A model generated the notes under the pieces. That model worked only from the letters and a program-made list of their open reading frames with translations, made no database searches and was not told the origin of the DNA. This document shows, in pieces, positions 1 through 9,668 of a stretch of DNA of 64,000 nucleotides. The first letter of the stretch is position 1. Each line of letters begins with the position of its first letter. Location: assembly GCF_001936115.1 (NCBI RefSeq), contig NZ_MPDM01000002.1, forward strand, positions 274,133 to 338,132, read 5' to 3'. Both the position numbers and the translations under genes were made by a program. The DNA comes from Boudabousia marimammalium (lineage in GTDB: Bacteria; Actinomycetota; Actinomycetes; Actinomycetales; Actinomycetaceae).

Positions 1-1473
1 GAGCTGGCGAAACAGCTGAAGGTACTCTCCGCGGGGGCTAAGCAGCTTTCCGACAAGGTGAACGCCGCAGCTCCCCAAGCTGCGCAGCTCAGCGCCGGCG
101 CACATCAGCTCTCTGCCGGCCTCGGCCAGCTGGATACTGCTTTCCAGTCAGCTGACCCGGCGCAGGCACCGAACACTCTGCTGGGCGGCTTCGCGCAGCT
201 AAAGAACGGCATGAACCGTCTCGATGCCGGCGTAGCAAAGGCTGGCGCCGCAGCGCAGAGCCTGCATGAAGGCCTGACCACCCGGATTGTTCCGGGCGTT
301 CGTAACCTGGCTGGCGGCTCCGCCATGTTGGCTGACCGTTCCGCTGAGCTAGTTTCCGGGGCGGATCGCCTAGCCGCCGCTTCCACTCAGATTGCGGATG
401 GCTCTCAGCAGTTGGCTGCCCAGACCCCGCGTTTGGCGGATGGAGCGAAGCAGGCTGCCAGTGGCGCGACCCGCCTCTACGGCGGCTTGGTGACCGCACA
501 AGATGGCGGCAAGTCCTTGCAGTCTGGCGCAACGCAGGCGGCTTCCGGCGCGAACACCCTCGCCAATAAGCTGGGTGACGCACACTCTGGTGCGCGTGAA
601 CTAGCTGACGGCTCTGAGCGTTTGGCGGATGGCTCCCAAAAGCTCAATGAGGGTGCCGACACCCTGGCGGAAAAGCTACAGGAGGGAGCGGATAAGATCC
701 CGAGCTTCTCTGATGCTTCAGCCGCTGCGGTAGCGAAGACTGCTGGACATCCGATTAAGGTCGATAGTCAGCGCCTCCATCCGGCTTCCCATAACGGCAT
801 CGGTTTCGCCCCCTTCTTTATCGCTCTGGCACTGTATGTGGGCTCCATCGCAATGTTCTTCGTGTTCCCGGCTTTGGACGCCCGCCGCTTCAAGAACGAG
901 AAGTGGTGGCTGTCCGCAACCCGCTCCTTCACTACCACGGTGCTGCTGGGCATCTTGCAGGCACTCGCGGCAGTTGTGGGTCTGCAGTTGCTTCTGGATT
1001 TGAATGCGCAGAACTTGGGCACGCTCACTGCAATCATGGTCTTGGCTTCGATCTGTTTCGTTTCCATCAACCAGGCTTGCGTTGCCACCTTGGGGTACCG
1101 AGGGCGTTTCGTGTCGGTCGTGCTACTGATCTTGCAGATTTCCTCCATGGGCGCGACCTTCCCGATCGAGACCGCACCGAAGTTCCTGCAGATTATTTCG
1201 CCTCTGCTTCCGATGACACACTTGGCTGCCAGTATCCGCACCAATATTGTGGGCGGCGGAATCCCGCTCTCCCACGGTCTGCTGGTAATCCTGTTGTGGA
1301 CGGTAGTTTCTTGGATTCTGACTCTGTGGGCTGCTAAGGCCCGTTCAGCTCAGCGTCCGCTACCTTTCGATCCGGCTTTGGCCTTCCCTGGTACGGCCGC
1401 AGAGAAAGCAACCGACCGTCTCTCAGTGGTGTCTCCTGAGCGCGTCTTGCTCCGCATGGAAGAGCCGAAATAA
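1..1473 (+). CDS. YhgE/Pip-type membrane protein, 3' part (5' end outside window)
   Basis: The reading frame is open to the first base, so the gene is truncated by the window edge; about 490 residues are visible. The first ~240 visible residues are a long helical stretch of repeated units with the pattern SGA..LA.GS..LA, typical of the soluble segment of YhgE/Pip (phage infection protein) family proteins. From about nt 800 there are five hydrophobic segments, the first starting GIGFAPFFIAL, which match the C-terminal membrane domain of that family. Such proteins are ABC-2-like membrane proteins; homologues serve as phage receptors or in type VII-like secretion, but the role here is unknown. 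A 13-bp inverted repeat (1513-1556) follows the stop. The call is by repeat pattern and topology. Confidence 0.82.
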   Translation, partial: ELAKQLKVLSAGAKQLSDKVNAAAPQAAQLSAGAHQLSAGLGQLDTAFQSADPAQAPNTLLGGFAQLKNGMNRLDAGVAKAGAAAQSLHEGLTTRIVPGVRNLAGGSAMLADRSAELVSGADRLAAASTQIADGSQQLAAQTPRLADGAKQAASGATRLYGGLVTAQDGGKSLQSGATQAASGANTLANKLGDAHSGARELADGSERLADGSQKLNEGADTLAEKLQEGADKIPSFSDASAAAVAKTAGHPIKVDSQRLHPASHNGIGFAPFFIALALYVGSIAMFFVFPALDARRFKNEKWWLSATRSFTTTVLLGILQALAAVVGLQLLLDLNAQNLGTLTAIMVLASICFVSINQACVATLGYRGRFVSVVLLILQISSMGATFPIETAPKFLQIISPLLPMTHLAASIRTNIVGGGIPLSHGLLVILLWTVVSWILTLWAAKARSAQRPLPFDPALAFPGTAAEKATDRLSVVSPERVLLRMEEPK

Positions 1474-1512
1474 GCCTTCATCCACGCGGCACCCTGCGCT
1501 AGTGCAGAACCA

Positions 1513-1556
1513 GTGAATCGCCACATTGTTCAATCCGTAACATTGTGGCGATTCAC
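1513..1556 (+). terminator. inverted repeat downstream of YhgE-like gene
   Basis: Arms GTGAATCGCCACA (1513-1525) and its exact complement (1544-1556) enclose an 18-nt loop. It sits 40 nt after the stop codon and 90 nt before pta. No U-tract follows, so it may be a U-less terminator or a protein-binding palindrome for pta. Confidence 0.5.
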
Positions 1557-1645
1557 ATAGGTCTGGGGACCCATATTGGACTGGAACGTACTAACATTGG
1601 CAACGGAAAGACTATTCACACCATTTTCTTTTGGGAAGGAATCCT

Positions 1646-3271
1646 ATGTCTCGCAAATTGTCAGTGTTGACTGTTGCCCCCGTTGAGGCCCGCGACGCCG
1701 TAATCAAGGGACTCACGCAGATTCTGGAGGAAAAGGGCCAGTCCGTTTCCCTGTTCCGGTATTTGACGAATGAGCGCACCCTGCAACTGGGTGAAGGCAT
1801 GCCCACTGGTGCAACCTACAAGGCTTTCCTTTCTGACCCTGACGCGAAGATGACGGAGATTGTGGAGAAGTTCCGTCAGTTGGATTCCGACGCTATCATC
1901 TCAGCCGGTTCTGATTACGCTTTCATTGGCGGCTGGGATGAGTTCGGCACCAACCTTGACATTGCGGTGAACACAGGTTCCCCGGTGCTGCTGGTGTTGT
2001 CTAACCGGCACGGCTGCCCCTGCCAGGGGGTGCGCACCGCACTGGCTACCGCTCAGGCTCATCACGCGACTGTTGCGGGCGTCCTAGTCGTGGATGCGGG
2101 CAACCCGGAACGTAAAGCCAGCCACCTGAAGGAAGAACTAGCCCACTTGAACCTCAGCATCGCTGCTGTGAATGAGCTTTCAGCCGACACTGCCGCGCAG
2201 ACGCTGCGTGAGGCTTTCGGTGATCAGCTGGATGCTTTGCTGGACACTCAGGTTTCTGGCGTCGTTACTCCGCTCCAGTTCCAGTTGGACCTGGTGGAGC
2301 GAGCCCGCCAGCACAAGCGGACTATTGTTTTGCCCGAGCCCGAGGATGACCGCGTACTGCAGGCTGCCGACCGGCTGCTGGCTTTGGATGTGGCGAACCT
2401 GATTTTGATTGGTGACGAGGAAGCTGTCCGCGCCCGCGCCGCAGAGTTGGAGCTCAACATTGATGCCGCCAAGGTCATTTCGAACCATGATCCGGAACTG
2501 GTAGAGAAGTACGCCGCTGAGTTCGCTAAGCTCCGCGCCAAGAAGGGCGTCACCTTGGAGCAGGCCCGTGAGAAGGTACAGGATGTGTCCTTCTTCGGCA
2601 CCATGATGGTGTACTTCGGTGACGCTGACGGCATGGTTTCTGGCGCCGCCCACACCACGGCTCACACCATTGTCCCCTCCTTCCAGACCATTAAGACAAA
2701 GCCGGGAACTTCCATTGTTTCCTCTGTTTTCTTGATGCTGATGCCCGATCAGGTGCATGTTTACGGTGACTGTGCGGTGAACCCGAACCCGACTCCGGAG
2801 CAGCTGGCTGATATTGCGATTTCCTCTGCTGAAACTGCCGTGGCTTTCGGCGTGGATCCGAAGATTGCGATGATTTCCTACTCTTCCGGTAACTCCGGTT
2901 CCGGACCTGACGTGGACGCCGTGAAGGAAGCCACCGCCATTTTGCAGGAGAAGGCCCCAGAACTAGTGGCGGACGGCCCGCTCCAATTCGATGCCGCCTA
3001 CGACCCGCACACTGGCGCTTCCAAGATGCCGGGCTCCCCGGTAGCTGGACAGGCCAATGTTTATATCTTCCCGTCCCTGTCGGTCGGTAACGCCCTTTAC
3101 AAGGCTGTGCAGCGCACTTCAGGGGCGACCGCTGTAGGCCCGATCTTGCAGGGCTTGAAGCGTCCGGTGAACGACCTGTCTCGCGGCGCCCTAGTGGAAG
3201 ACATCGTGAACACGGTAGTTATCACCGCTGTTCAGGCACAATCCGTCGAGGGCGGCTCCCTCGCAAAGTAA
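1646..3271 (+). CDS. pta: phosphate acetyltransferase
   Basis: Converts acetyl-CoA and phosphate to acetyl phosphate, feeding ackA 100 nt downstream for substrate-level ATP synthesis. The ATG at 1646 is preferred over an upstream TTG (1631) because GGGAAGGA (1633-1640) is a good ribosome site at the right distance. The catalytic PTA_PTB domain begins near residue 208 (TPLQF) and contains typical stretches such as LPEPEDDRV, SGAAHTTA and YSSGNSGSG. The protein has 541 residues, between short (~330) and long (~700) Pta forms. The N-terminal ~205 residues resemble the AAA_26-like domain of long Pta in length and position, but I see no Walker A motif, and no DRTGG domain separates it from the catalytic part. 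Confidence 0.95.
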   Translation: MSRKLSVLTVAPVEARDAVIKGLTQILEEKGQSVSLFRYLTNERTLQLGEGMPTGATYKAFLSDPDAKMTEIVEKFRQLDSDAIISAGSDYAFIGGWDEFGTNLDIAVNTGSPVLLVLSNRHGCPCQGVRTALATAQAHHATVAGVLVVDAGNPERKASHLKEELAHLNLSIAAVNELSADTAAQTLREAFGDQLDALLDTQVSGVVTPLQFQLDLVERARQHKRTIVLPEPEDDRVLQAADRLLALDVANLILIGDEEAVRARAAELELNIDAAKVISNHDPELVEKYAAEFAKLRAKKGVTLEQAREKVQDVSFFGTMMVYFGDADGMVSGAAHTTAHTIVPSFQTIKTKPGTSIVSSVFLMLMPDQVHVYGDCAVNPNPTPEQLADIAISSAETAVAFGVDPKIAMISYSSGNSGSGPDVDAVKEATAILQEKAPELVADGPLQFDAAYDPHTGASKMPGSPVAGQANVYIFPSLSVGNALYKAVQRTSGATAVGPILQGLKRPVNDLSRGALVEDIVNTVVITAVQAQSVEGGSLAK

Positions 3272-3324
3272 CGGTTTTATTACTGGACTTTCGTAAACCC
3301 CAACCCTGTTATACAATCCATTCC

Positions 3325-3351
3325 GTAAAGATAATTTTAAACTATCTTTAC
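3325..3351. promoter_or_regulatory. AT-rich palindrome in pta-ackA gap
   Basis: GTAAAGATA (3325-3333) and TATCTTTAC (3343-3351) are exact complements around a 9-nt centre. It lies 20 nt before the ackA start and just after a TATACA stretch (3310-3315) that could be a -10 box. It could be an operator for a regulator of acetate metabolism or a weak mRNA hairpin; no U-tract or GC stem supports a terminator. Confidence 0.35.
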
Positions 3352-3371
3352 CTGTTAGTTAAAGGAACGTC

Positions 3372-4553
3372 ATGACCCAACGCACCGTGCTTGTTATCAA
3401 CTCCGGTTCTTCCTCCATCAAATACCAGTTGGTGGACCCGGACCAAGGGACCTCCTTGGCTGTTGGTCTAGTTGAGCGTATTGGCGACACCGGCCGAATC
3501 GAGCACACTTACAATGGCGAAGAAACCGAGCTGGACGTTCCGATCCCCGATCACGGCGTGGGACTGCGCTACGTCCTCGACCTCTTTGAAGAAAAAGGCC
3601 CCAACTTGGCAGAAGCCAATATTGTGGCCGTCGGTCACCGCATCGTGCAGGGCGGCAAATACTTTGATGGTCCGGCCGTAATTGACACTGCCGTCCACCA
3701 GAAGATTCGCGACCTGAGCCCGCTGGCACCCCTGCACAACCCGGCACACCTCAAAGGCATCGAAGTAGCTATGGAGCTACTCTCCGACGTTCCCCACGTT
3801 GCGGTCTTCGACACCGCCTTCTTCCAGCACCTCCCAGCCGAAGCAGCTACTTACGCGCTGGAAAAATCTGTTGCCGAAAAATATGAGATCCGCCGTTACG
3901 GCGCTCACGGCACCAGCCACCAGTTTGTTTCCCAGACAGTTAGCGCAAAACTAGGTCGCGACGACCTCAAACAGATTGTGCTCCACCTAGGAAACGGAGC
4001 TTCCGCCTCCGCCGTCGTAAACGGTGAAGCGGTAGAAACCTCAATGGGTCTGACCCCGCTAGAAGGACTAGTCATGGGTGGACGCACCGGGGATATCGAC
4101 CCGGCAGTGGTCTTCCACTTGGTCCGTCAAGCCGGCATGACCATTGATGAGATTGATAATTTGTTCAATAAGCAGTCCGGGATGAAGGGCTTAACCGGAC
4201 GCACTGATATGCGAGAGATAGCCAAGTTGATCCAGGAGGGCAACCCGGATGCACGCGCCGCAATGGACGTTTACGTGCACCGCCTTTTGAAGTACGTCGG
4301 CTCCTATACAGCGATTATGGGTGGCCTAGACGCACTTACCTTCACGGCTGGCATTGGCGAAAATGACGCCAAAATCCGGACCTACCTGTGTGATCGTTTG
4401 GCCTTCATGGGTGTGAAGCTGGATGAAGAAAAGAACCAGACTCGCTCCAAGGAACCACGCATTATTTCAACCGAGGACTCTGCTGTAACAGTCCTAGTGG
4501 TTCCCACAAACGAAGAATTATCAATTGCCCGTCAAGCAATGACGGTTATTTAG
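3372..4553 (+). CDS. ackA: acetate kinase
   Basis: Transfers phosphate from acetyl phosphate to ADP, giving acetate and ATP, in the cytoplasm. The 393-residue length is standard. The N-terminal ASKHA phosphate loop (NSGSSSIKY, residues 10-18), GHRIVQGG, VFDTAFF with the catalytic Asp, GRTGDIDPA with the active-site Arg, and the C-terminal FTAGIGEN adenosine motif are all present. The ATG is preceded by AAAGGA. It follows pta in the usual order, and its transcript is closed by a hairpin at 4582-4609. The 100-nt gap from pta has its own possible promoter and a palindrome, so ackA may also be expressed separately. Confidence 0.98.
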   Translation: MTQRTVLVINSGSSSIKYQLVDPDQGTSLAVGLVERIGDTGRIEHTYNGEETELDVPIPDHGVGLRYVLDLFEEKGPNLAEANIVAVGHRIVQGGKYFDGPAVIDTAVHQKIRDLSPLAPLHNPAHLKGIEVAMELLSDVPHVAVFDTAFFQHLPAEAATYALEKSVAEKYEIRRYGAHGTSHQFVSQTVSAKLGRDDLKQIVLHLGNGASASAVVNGEAVETSMGLTPLEGLVMGGRTGDIDPAVVFHLVRQAGMTIDEIDNLFNKQSGMKGLTGRTDMREIAKLIQEGNPDARAAMDVYVHRLLKYVGSYTAIMGGLDALTFTAGIGENDAKIRTYLCDRLAFMGVKLDEEKNQTRSKEPRIISTEDSAVTVLVVPTNEELSIARQAMTVI

Positions 4554-4581
4554 CCGAGGAGGCAATCCAGACTTTCAGTGT

Positions 4582-4609
4582 AGAGGCATGAACTAGTTTT
4601 CATGCCTCT
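4582..4609 (+). terminator. ackA terminator hairpin
   Basis: Eleven-bp perfect arms AGAGGCATGAA (4582-4592) and TTCATGCCTCT (4599-4609) with a 6-nt loop lie 29 nt after the ackA stop. The following sequence is only modestly T-rich. Confidence 0.6.
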
Positions 4610-4630
4610 TGCTGCTCTGGACACAAGCTC

Positions 4631-6157
4631 ATGCAAACCAATAACAACAGCAGTGCTACTGCACCCCAGACCCTGCCCGGAGAAAACTCAGACAACAACC
4701 AGACCGCCCCCAGCGGAAACCGCCTAGAGCGTGGCCTACGCGCCCGCCACCTCATGATGATTGCGATTGGCGGTGCCATCGGCACTGGCCTGTTCGTCGC
4801 TTCCGGCGCCACCATCAGTCAAGCTGGCCCCGGCGGCGCACTATTGGCCTACACGGTGATTGGCGCCATGGTGTTCCTACTCATGCAGTCACTAGGCGAA
4901 ATGGCCGCCTATATTCCCGTCGCTGGCTCCTTCCAAACCTACGCCAGCCGTTTCGTTTCCCCTTCCTTCGGCTTCGCCATCGGCTGGAACTACTGGTTCA
5001 ACTGGGCGATCACCGTGGCCGCAGAGCTGGTCGCAGCCGCCCTCGTCATGAGGTATTGGCTACCAGAGGTTCCCAGCTGGATCTGGTCCGCTATCTTCTT
5101 AGCCATCCTCTTCGTCCTCAACTACCTGTCCGCTCGGGCTTTCGGCGAAGGCGAGTTCTGGTTCGCCGCCATCAAAGTGGTCACCGTCATCGTTTTCCTG
5201 ATCGTTGGCGTCGCCATGATTCTTGGCATCCTTGGGGGCTCCTCCCCCGGCTTCTCCAACTGGACGCTAGAGGAAGCACCCTTCGTTAATGGCTTCGGCG
5301 GTATCCTCGCCGTCTTCATGATCGCTGGCTTCAGCTTCCAAGGCACCGAACTGGTGGGCGTCGCAGCCGGCGAATCAGAGCACCCCGAACGGGATATTCC
5401 CCGCGCGATTCACGCCGTATTCTGGCGCATCATGCTGTTCTACGTGGGAGCTATCGCAGTCATTGGGTTCTTGATTCCCTACACCAACCCGAACCTCCTA
5501 GATTCCGATGTTTCCGCTATCGCTATCTCCCCCTTCACCATTATTTTCCATAAAGCTGGCGTGCTGGCGGCAGCCTCAGTGATGAACGCAGTCATCCTCA
5601 CCTCGATTCTTTCCGCCGGTAACTCTGGCCTCTACGCCTCCACCCGAATGCTGTACGCCCTCGCCCATGAAGGCATCGCCCCGGCCAGCTTCGGAAAAGT
5701 GAATCGGCGCGGCGTGCCCGTCAATGCGTTGCTGGCCACCACCGCGGTAGGTGCTTTCTGCTTCCTCACCTCACTAATCGGTACCGGCAGTGCCTACACT
5801 TGGCTAGTGAACATTTCAGGCCTCTCAGGCTTCATTGCCTGGCTGGGTATCGCCTGGTCACACTACCGCTTCCGCAAAGCCTTCCTCGCGCAGGGGCACA
5901 CCCTCGACGAGCTCCCTTTCGCAGCCCGCTTCTTCCCCTTCGGCCCCATCGCCGCCCTCGCTCTGTGTTCCATTGTGGTAATCGGGCAAAACTATGAGGC
6001 CCTCTTCGTGACCTTCGACGTGTGGGGAATCATCTCCTCATACCTGACAATCCCGATCTTCGCCGCACTGTGGATCGGACACCGGATGGTCAGCGGAACA
6101 GGCTTCGTGAAAGCCACCGAAGCTGACCTCTCACGCGAGAGCAAACTGCGTTTCTGA
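4631..6157 (+). CDS. lysP: lysine-specific APC-family permease
   Basis: A 508-residue amino acid-polyamine-organocation permease with about twelve membrane segments, probably importing lysine by proton symport. The first membrane region (LKARHL-like start, then IAIGGAIGTGLFVASGATIS) and the stretches GESEHPERDIPRAI, SAGNSGLYASTRMLY, GFIAWLGIAWSHYRFR and GQNYEAL follow E. coli LysP closely along the whole length, which is why a substrate is offered. A ~45-residue hydrophilic Asn/Pro-rich N-terminus precedes the membrane part. No clear Shine-Dalgarno sequence precedes the ATG. It lies alone between the ackA terminator and nadE. Other basic or aromatic amino acids remain possible substrates. Confidence 0.88.
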   Translation: MQTNNNSSATAPQTLPGENSDNNQTAPSGNRLERGLRARHLMMIAIGGAIGTGLFVASGATISQAGPGGALLAYTVIGAMVFLLMQSLGEMAAYIPVAGSFQTYASRFVSPSFGFAIGWNYWFNWAITVAAELVAAALVMRYWLPEVPSWIWSAIFLAILFVLNYLSARAFGEGEFWFAAIKVVTVIVFLIVGVAMILGILGGSSPGFSNWTLEEAPFVNGFGGILAVFMIAGFSFQGTELVGVAAGESEHPERDIPRAIHAVFWRIMLFYVGAIAVIGFLIPYTNPNLLDSDVSAIAISPFTIIFHKAGVLAAASVMNAVILTSILSAGNSGLYASTRMLYALAHEGIAPASFGKVNRRGVPVNALLATTAVGAFCFLTSLIGTGSAYTWLVNISGLSGFIAWLGIAWSHYRFRKAFLAQGHTLDELPFAARFFPFGPIAALALCSIVVIGQNYEALFVTFDVWGIISSYLTIPIFAALWIGHRMVSGTGFVKATEADLSRESKLRF

Positions 6158-6193
6158 TACCCCACGCCCTAGCGGCAATAATCAAAACAGTGA

Positions 6194-6206
6194 GATAATA
6201 GCGGCA
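6194..6206 (+). promoter_or_regulatory. -10 box for leaderless nadE transcript
   Basis: GATAAT (6194-6199) ends six bases before the ATG at 6206, and no Shine-Dalgarno sequence is present. A start site about seven bases after the -10 box would coincide with the A of the start codon. Confidence 0.5.
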
Positions 6207-8266
6207 TGGATTTTCGTAATATTTACCGTCATGGTCTAATCCGCGCCGCCGCCGTCACCCTCCCGGTGACTCCGGCTCAGCCCGCCAAGAACGCTGAAAC
6301 TATTATCTCAGCTGCCCGCGACCTCGCCCAGCAGCACACTGCTTTAGCGGTCTTCCCGGAGCTTTCCCTAAGCGGATACGCCCTCGACGACATTTTGCTA
6401 AATCAGGTGCTGCTGGATGAGGTAGATGAGGCCATTTCCACAACCTTGAAACAGACCGCTGAGCTGATGACCATCCTAGTGGTGGGCGCCCCCTTACGGG
6501 TCGGCAACCGCCTCTACAATTGTGTCCTCACCATGCACCGCGGCACTATCTTGGGTGTCGCCCCGAAATCCTATATTCCTAACTACCGGGAGTTCTACGA
6601 GAAGCGACACTTCGCCCTCGGCACCGAAACCCCCGACTCCTGGGTGGAGGTCGCGGGACAGACCGCACCTTTCGGCACCAACCTGCTCTACATGTGCGAG
6701 GATGTGCCCGGATTTACCCTGTTCACCGAGGTCTGCGAAGACATGTGGGTGCCCATCCCTCCCTCCGCGAAGGCCGCTTTGGCGGGCGCGACCGTCCTGA
6801 CCAATAGCTCCTCATCCCCCATCACGGTAGGTAAGTCAGATGATCGGCATCTGCTCTGCCAGTCAGCTTCCTCCCGTTGCGCGGCCGCCTACCTCTACTC
6901 TGCTGCCGGTGAAGGCGAATCCACCACAGACCTGGCTTGGGATGGCCAGACCATGATCTATGAGAACGGACGTCTCCTAGCGGAATCTGAGCGTTTCGCC
7001 GCCGGAATCACCTACTCCATTTCAGATATTGACGTGGAGCGTCTCCATTCGGAAAGAATGCGCAATGGCTCCTATGATGACAATCGCGTACAAGAGCTAG
7101 AAGCCACCGATTTTGTGCAGGTCAAGTTTGAGCTGGAACCGCCGACCACCGAAATCCCGCTGATTCGCAGCATCGACCGGTTCCCCTTCGTCCCCGACGA
7201 CCCCAGCCAGCTGGAACGGGACTGCTATGAGGCCTACAACGTGCAGGTGCACGGCCTGGTGAAACGCCTGCAGGCGATTGGCAACCCAAAAATCGTGATT
7301 GGCGTATCGGGTGGCCTTGATTCCACGCATGCGCTGATTGTGGCTGCCCGGGCGATGGACTTGCTGGGTCGCCCCCGCACCGACATCTTGGCTTACACTA
7401 TGCCTGGTTTTGCCACCTCTGATTTCACGAAGCAAAACGCCATCGACCTATCGCAGTCACTGGGGGTGACTTTCTCAGAGATTGATATTCGTCCCGCTGC
7501 GCAGCAAATGCTTTCCGACATGGGTCATCCCTACGCTGAAGGGGAATCGGTCTACGATATTACTTTCGAGAATGTGCAGGCAGGTCTGCGTACCGACTAC
7601 CTGTTCCGACTTGCGAACCATCAAGGCGGCATAGTTTTGGGCACCGGTGACCTCTCAGAGCTGGCACTGGGCTGGTGCACTTACGGCGTGGGCGACCAGA
7701 TGAGCCATTACGGCGTCAACGCGGGAGTCCCAAAGACCTTGATTCAGCATCTGATTCGCTGGGTGGTTTCCTCCCACCAGTTCGGTGAGGACACCAACCG
7801 CACCCTGCTAGCCATTTTGGATACGGAGATCAGCCCGGAGCTGATTCCCGCGAAGCCGGGTGAAAAACCCCAGTCCACGCAGGCGAAGATTGGCCCCTAC
7901 CCGCTGCAGGACTTCAACCTGTACTACATGCTGCGTTGGGGGATGCGCCCAGAGAAGATTGCTTTCTTGGCCGAGGGCGCCTGGGCGGACAACAGTCGCG
8001 GCGAATGGCCTGCCGGCTTCCCCGAGGATGAGAAGGTCGCCTACCAGCTGCCGGAAATCTTGCACTGGGAGCGTTTGTTCATGTGGCGGTTCTTCTCCTC
8101 GCAATTCAAGCGTTCAGCGATGCCGAATGGCCCGAAAGTGATGGCTGGCGGTTCCCTGTCGCCGCGCGGTGACTGGCGGATGCCTTCCGACGTGTCAGCA
8201 CTCGCCTGGGTGGACCGGATTGACCGCTTAGCGGCGGAACTAGGAATCGAGATTACTTCCGCCTAG
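6206..8266 (+). CDS. nadE: glutamine-dependent NAD+ synthetase
   Basis: Final step of NAD biosynthesis: deamido-NAD to NAD using glutamine-derived ammonia and ATP. The 686-residue length matches the two-domain form known from Mycobacterium tuberculosis (679). The N-terminal nitrilase-like glutaminase domain shows the triad Glu52 ([10 protein letters not shown]), Lys121 (APKSYIP) and Cys177 (TEVCEDMW). The C-terminal synthetase domain has the pyrophosphate loop [10 protein letters not shown] near residue 370 and [12 protein letters not shown]. The start is the ATG at 6206, apparently leaderless. The gene converges on gpx with only 14 nt between the stops; a short CCGCC/GGCGG hairpin (8259-8272) overlaps the nadE stop. 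Confidence 0.96.
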   Translation: MDFRNIYRHGLIRAAAVTLPVTPAQPAKNAETIISAARDLAQQHTALAVFPELSLSGYALDDILLNQVLLDEVDEAISTTLKQTAELMTILVVGAPLRVGNRLYNCVLTMHRGTILGVAPKSYIPNYREFYEKRHFALGTETPDSWVEVAGQTAPFGTNLLYMCEDVPGFTLFTEVCEDMWVPIPPSAKAALAGATVLTNSSSSPITVGKSDDRHLLCQSASSRCAAAYLYSAAGEGESTTDLAWDGQTMIYENGRLLAESERFAAGITYSISDIDVERLHSERMRNGSYDDNRVQELEATDFVQVKFELEPPTTEIPLIRSIDRFPFVPDDPSQLERDCYEAYNVQVHGLVKRLQAIGNPKIVIGVSGGLDSTHALIVAARAMDLLGRPRTDILAYTMPGFATSDFTKQNAIDLSQSLGVTFSEIDIRPAAQQMLSDMGHPYAEGESVYDITFENVQAGLRTDYLFRLANHQGGIVLGTGDLSELALGWCTYGVGDQMSHYGVNAGVPKTLIQHLIRWVVSSHQFGEDTNRTLLAILDTEISPELIPAKPGEKPQSTQAKIGPYPLQDFNLYYMLRWGMRPEKIAFLAEGAWADNSRGEWPAGFPEDEKVAYQLPEILHWERLFMWRFFSSQFKRSAMPNGPKVMAGGSLSPRGDWRMPSDVSALAWVDRIDRLAAELGIEITSA

Positions 8267-8280
8267 CGGCGGTAAATACT

Positions 8281-8772
8281 TTATTTAGCCAGTGCCGCTT
8301 CAATATCCTTACGCAAGGATTCGGGCTTCGTGGTGGGGGCGAAACGCTTCACCGTTTTACCGTCGCGTTGCACTAGGAACTTCGTGAAATTCCACTTCAC
8401 TTTGTCCCCCAGCAGCCCCTTCGTCTGGCTGCGCAACCAGACGAACAGCGGATCAGCGTCATCACCGTTCACGTCAACCTTCTTAGTCAGCGGGAAGGTA
8501 ACGCCATGGTTCATCCGGCACACCTCAGTGGTTTCCTCGTCAGACTCCGGATTTTGGTTACCGAACTGGTTGCAAGGGAAGCCTAGGATCATCAGACCCT
8601 GATCGCGGTACTCTTGCCACAGTTCCTCAAGCGCATCAAACTGCGGGGTGAGGCCACATTTCGTGGCGGTATTGACCACTAGGATGGGACGGTCTTTCAC
8701 AGTGTCCATATCGAAATTTTCACCCGAGGCAAGGGTGATGGTGAAATCGGAGAAGGATTGATTATTACTCAT
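8281..8772 (-). CDS. glutathione peroxidase-family thiol peroxidase
   Basis: A 163-residue peroxidase of the GPx fold that reduces hydroperoxides. The peroxidatic cysteine is Cys39 in NTATKCGLT, in place of selenocysteine; Gln69 in GFPCNQF and the Trp of KWNFTKF complete the usual catalytic set. Cys86 (EVCRMNHGVTFP) sits where the resolving cysteine of thioredoxin-dependent GPx enzymes lies, so thioredoxin rather than glutathione is the likely reductant, as expected in actinobacteria. The gene overlaps the end of the upstream LOG-family gene by 8 nt, so the two are translationally coupled. Confidence 0.93.
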   Translation of the reverse strand: MSNNQSFSDFTITLASGENFDMDTVKDRPILVVNTATKCGLTPQFDALEELWQEYRDQGLMILGFPCNQFGNQNPESDEETTEVCRMNHGVTFPLTKKVDVNGDDADPLFVWLRSQTKGLLGDKVKWNFTKFLVQRDGKTVKRFAPTTKPESLRKDIEAALAK

Positions 8773-9592
8773 GGGAACTCATTTCTGGGTGGCGATTGTT
8801 TTTACCGTTCGTGGCTGCTAGTTTGGCACGCGCCGCAGCCTCTGCTTGCGCTTTGGAGAGGGATGTTACACCCTCGACAATGGCCTCAACTGCCTCCTGC
8901 GCAGTGTCCACCACCTTCAACAATTCCAGGTCGGGCTCACTAATGGTGCCCTTCGCCAGCAGGGTATCTTTCAGCCAGCCCAAAAGCGGCTGCCAGAATT
9001 TGACGCCCACCAGCACGATCGGGAAGTTTTGCACTTTCTTCGTCTGCACTAGGGTGATGGCTTCGAAAAGCTCATCGAGGGTGCCGAAACCGCCGGGCAT
9101 CACAATATAGCCGTAGGAGTATTTCATGAACATGGTTTTACGGGCGAAGAAGTAACGGAAGTTGATTCCCAGATCAATCCACTGATTCAGGCCCTGCTCA
9201 TGCGGCAGCTCAATGCCGAGGCCGACAGAACGCCCGCCGGCCTCCCTCGCCCCCTTATTGGCGGCTTCCATCATGCCGGGTCCACCGCCAGTGATGACGG
9301 CGTAGCCTTCTTCAACCAGCAGGCGGCCAATTTTTTCAGCTTCCCGATAGTAGGGGTCTTCCGGCTGGGTTCGGGCGGAACCGAAAACGGAGATCGCTGG
9401 GCCAAGCTCAGCAAGCGCCCCGAAGCCTTCCACAAACTCAGATTGGATGCGCAGCACGCGCCAAGGGTCAGAGTGTAGCCAGTCGGCATCTTGGCGGGTA
9501 GCCAGTAACCGGGCATCCGTCGTGGTCGCAGGGATCATTGACCCGCGTAGGATTACCGGGCCGCTTTGATATGTGTGATTCTCTTTTTTCAT
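8765..9592 (-). CDS. LOG-family (TIGR00730-type) Rossmann-fold protein
   Basis: A 275-residue protein of the lysine decarboxylase-like/LOG family, whose characterised members are cytokinin nucleoside 5'-monophosphate phosphoribohydrolases or related nucleotide-ribose hydrolases. The hallmark motifs are present: GGGPGMMEAAN and PGGFGTLDELFE. The start at 9592 is chosen because AGAAG precedes it at a short distance; the longer frame (to 9784) and Met codon at 9604 would add a non-conserved, basic leader. The ~45 residues before the Rossmann core (RGSMIPATTTDAR...) are typical of actinobacterial members. Its physiological substrate here is unknown. The last codons overlap the GPx gene. Confidence 0.88.
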   Translation of the reverse strand: MKKENHTYQSGPVILRGSMIPATTTDARLLATRQDADWLHSDPWRVLRIQSEFVEGFGALAELGPAISVFGSARTQPEDPYYREAEKIGRLLVEEGYAVITGGGPGMMEAANKGAREAGGRSVGLGIELPHEQGLNQWIDLGINFRYFFARKTMFMKYSYGYIVMPGGFGTLDELFEAITLVQTKKVQNFPIVLVGVKFWQPLLGWLKDTLLAKGTISEPDLELLKVVDTAQEAVEAIVEGVTSLSKAQAEAAARAKLAATNGKNNRHPEMSSHE

Positions 9593-9668
9593 CACTTCTA
9601 GCATGACTGAAAACTGTGACCTAGCGCAACATGGCGGCCAAGAATCCGCATAACTGCGGGGGCTACTT

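Noticed and set aside
1597..1645. Promoter for pta with TTGGCA as -35
   Set aside because: No -10-like sequence lies at a proper distance.
8259..8272. CCGCC/GGCGG hairpin at the nadE/gpx junction as a terminator
   Set aside because: Only five base pairs, within the nadE stop region and without a U-tract; too weak to list as a separate feature.
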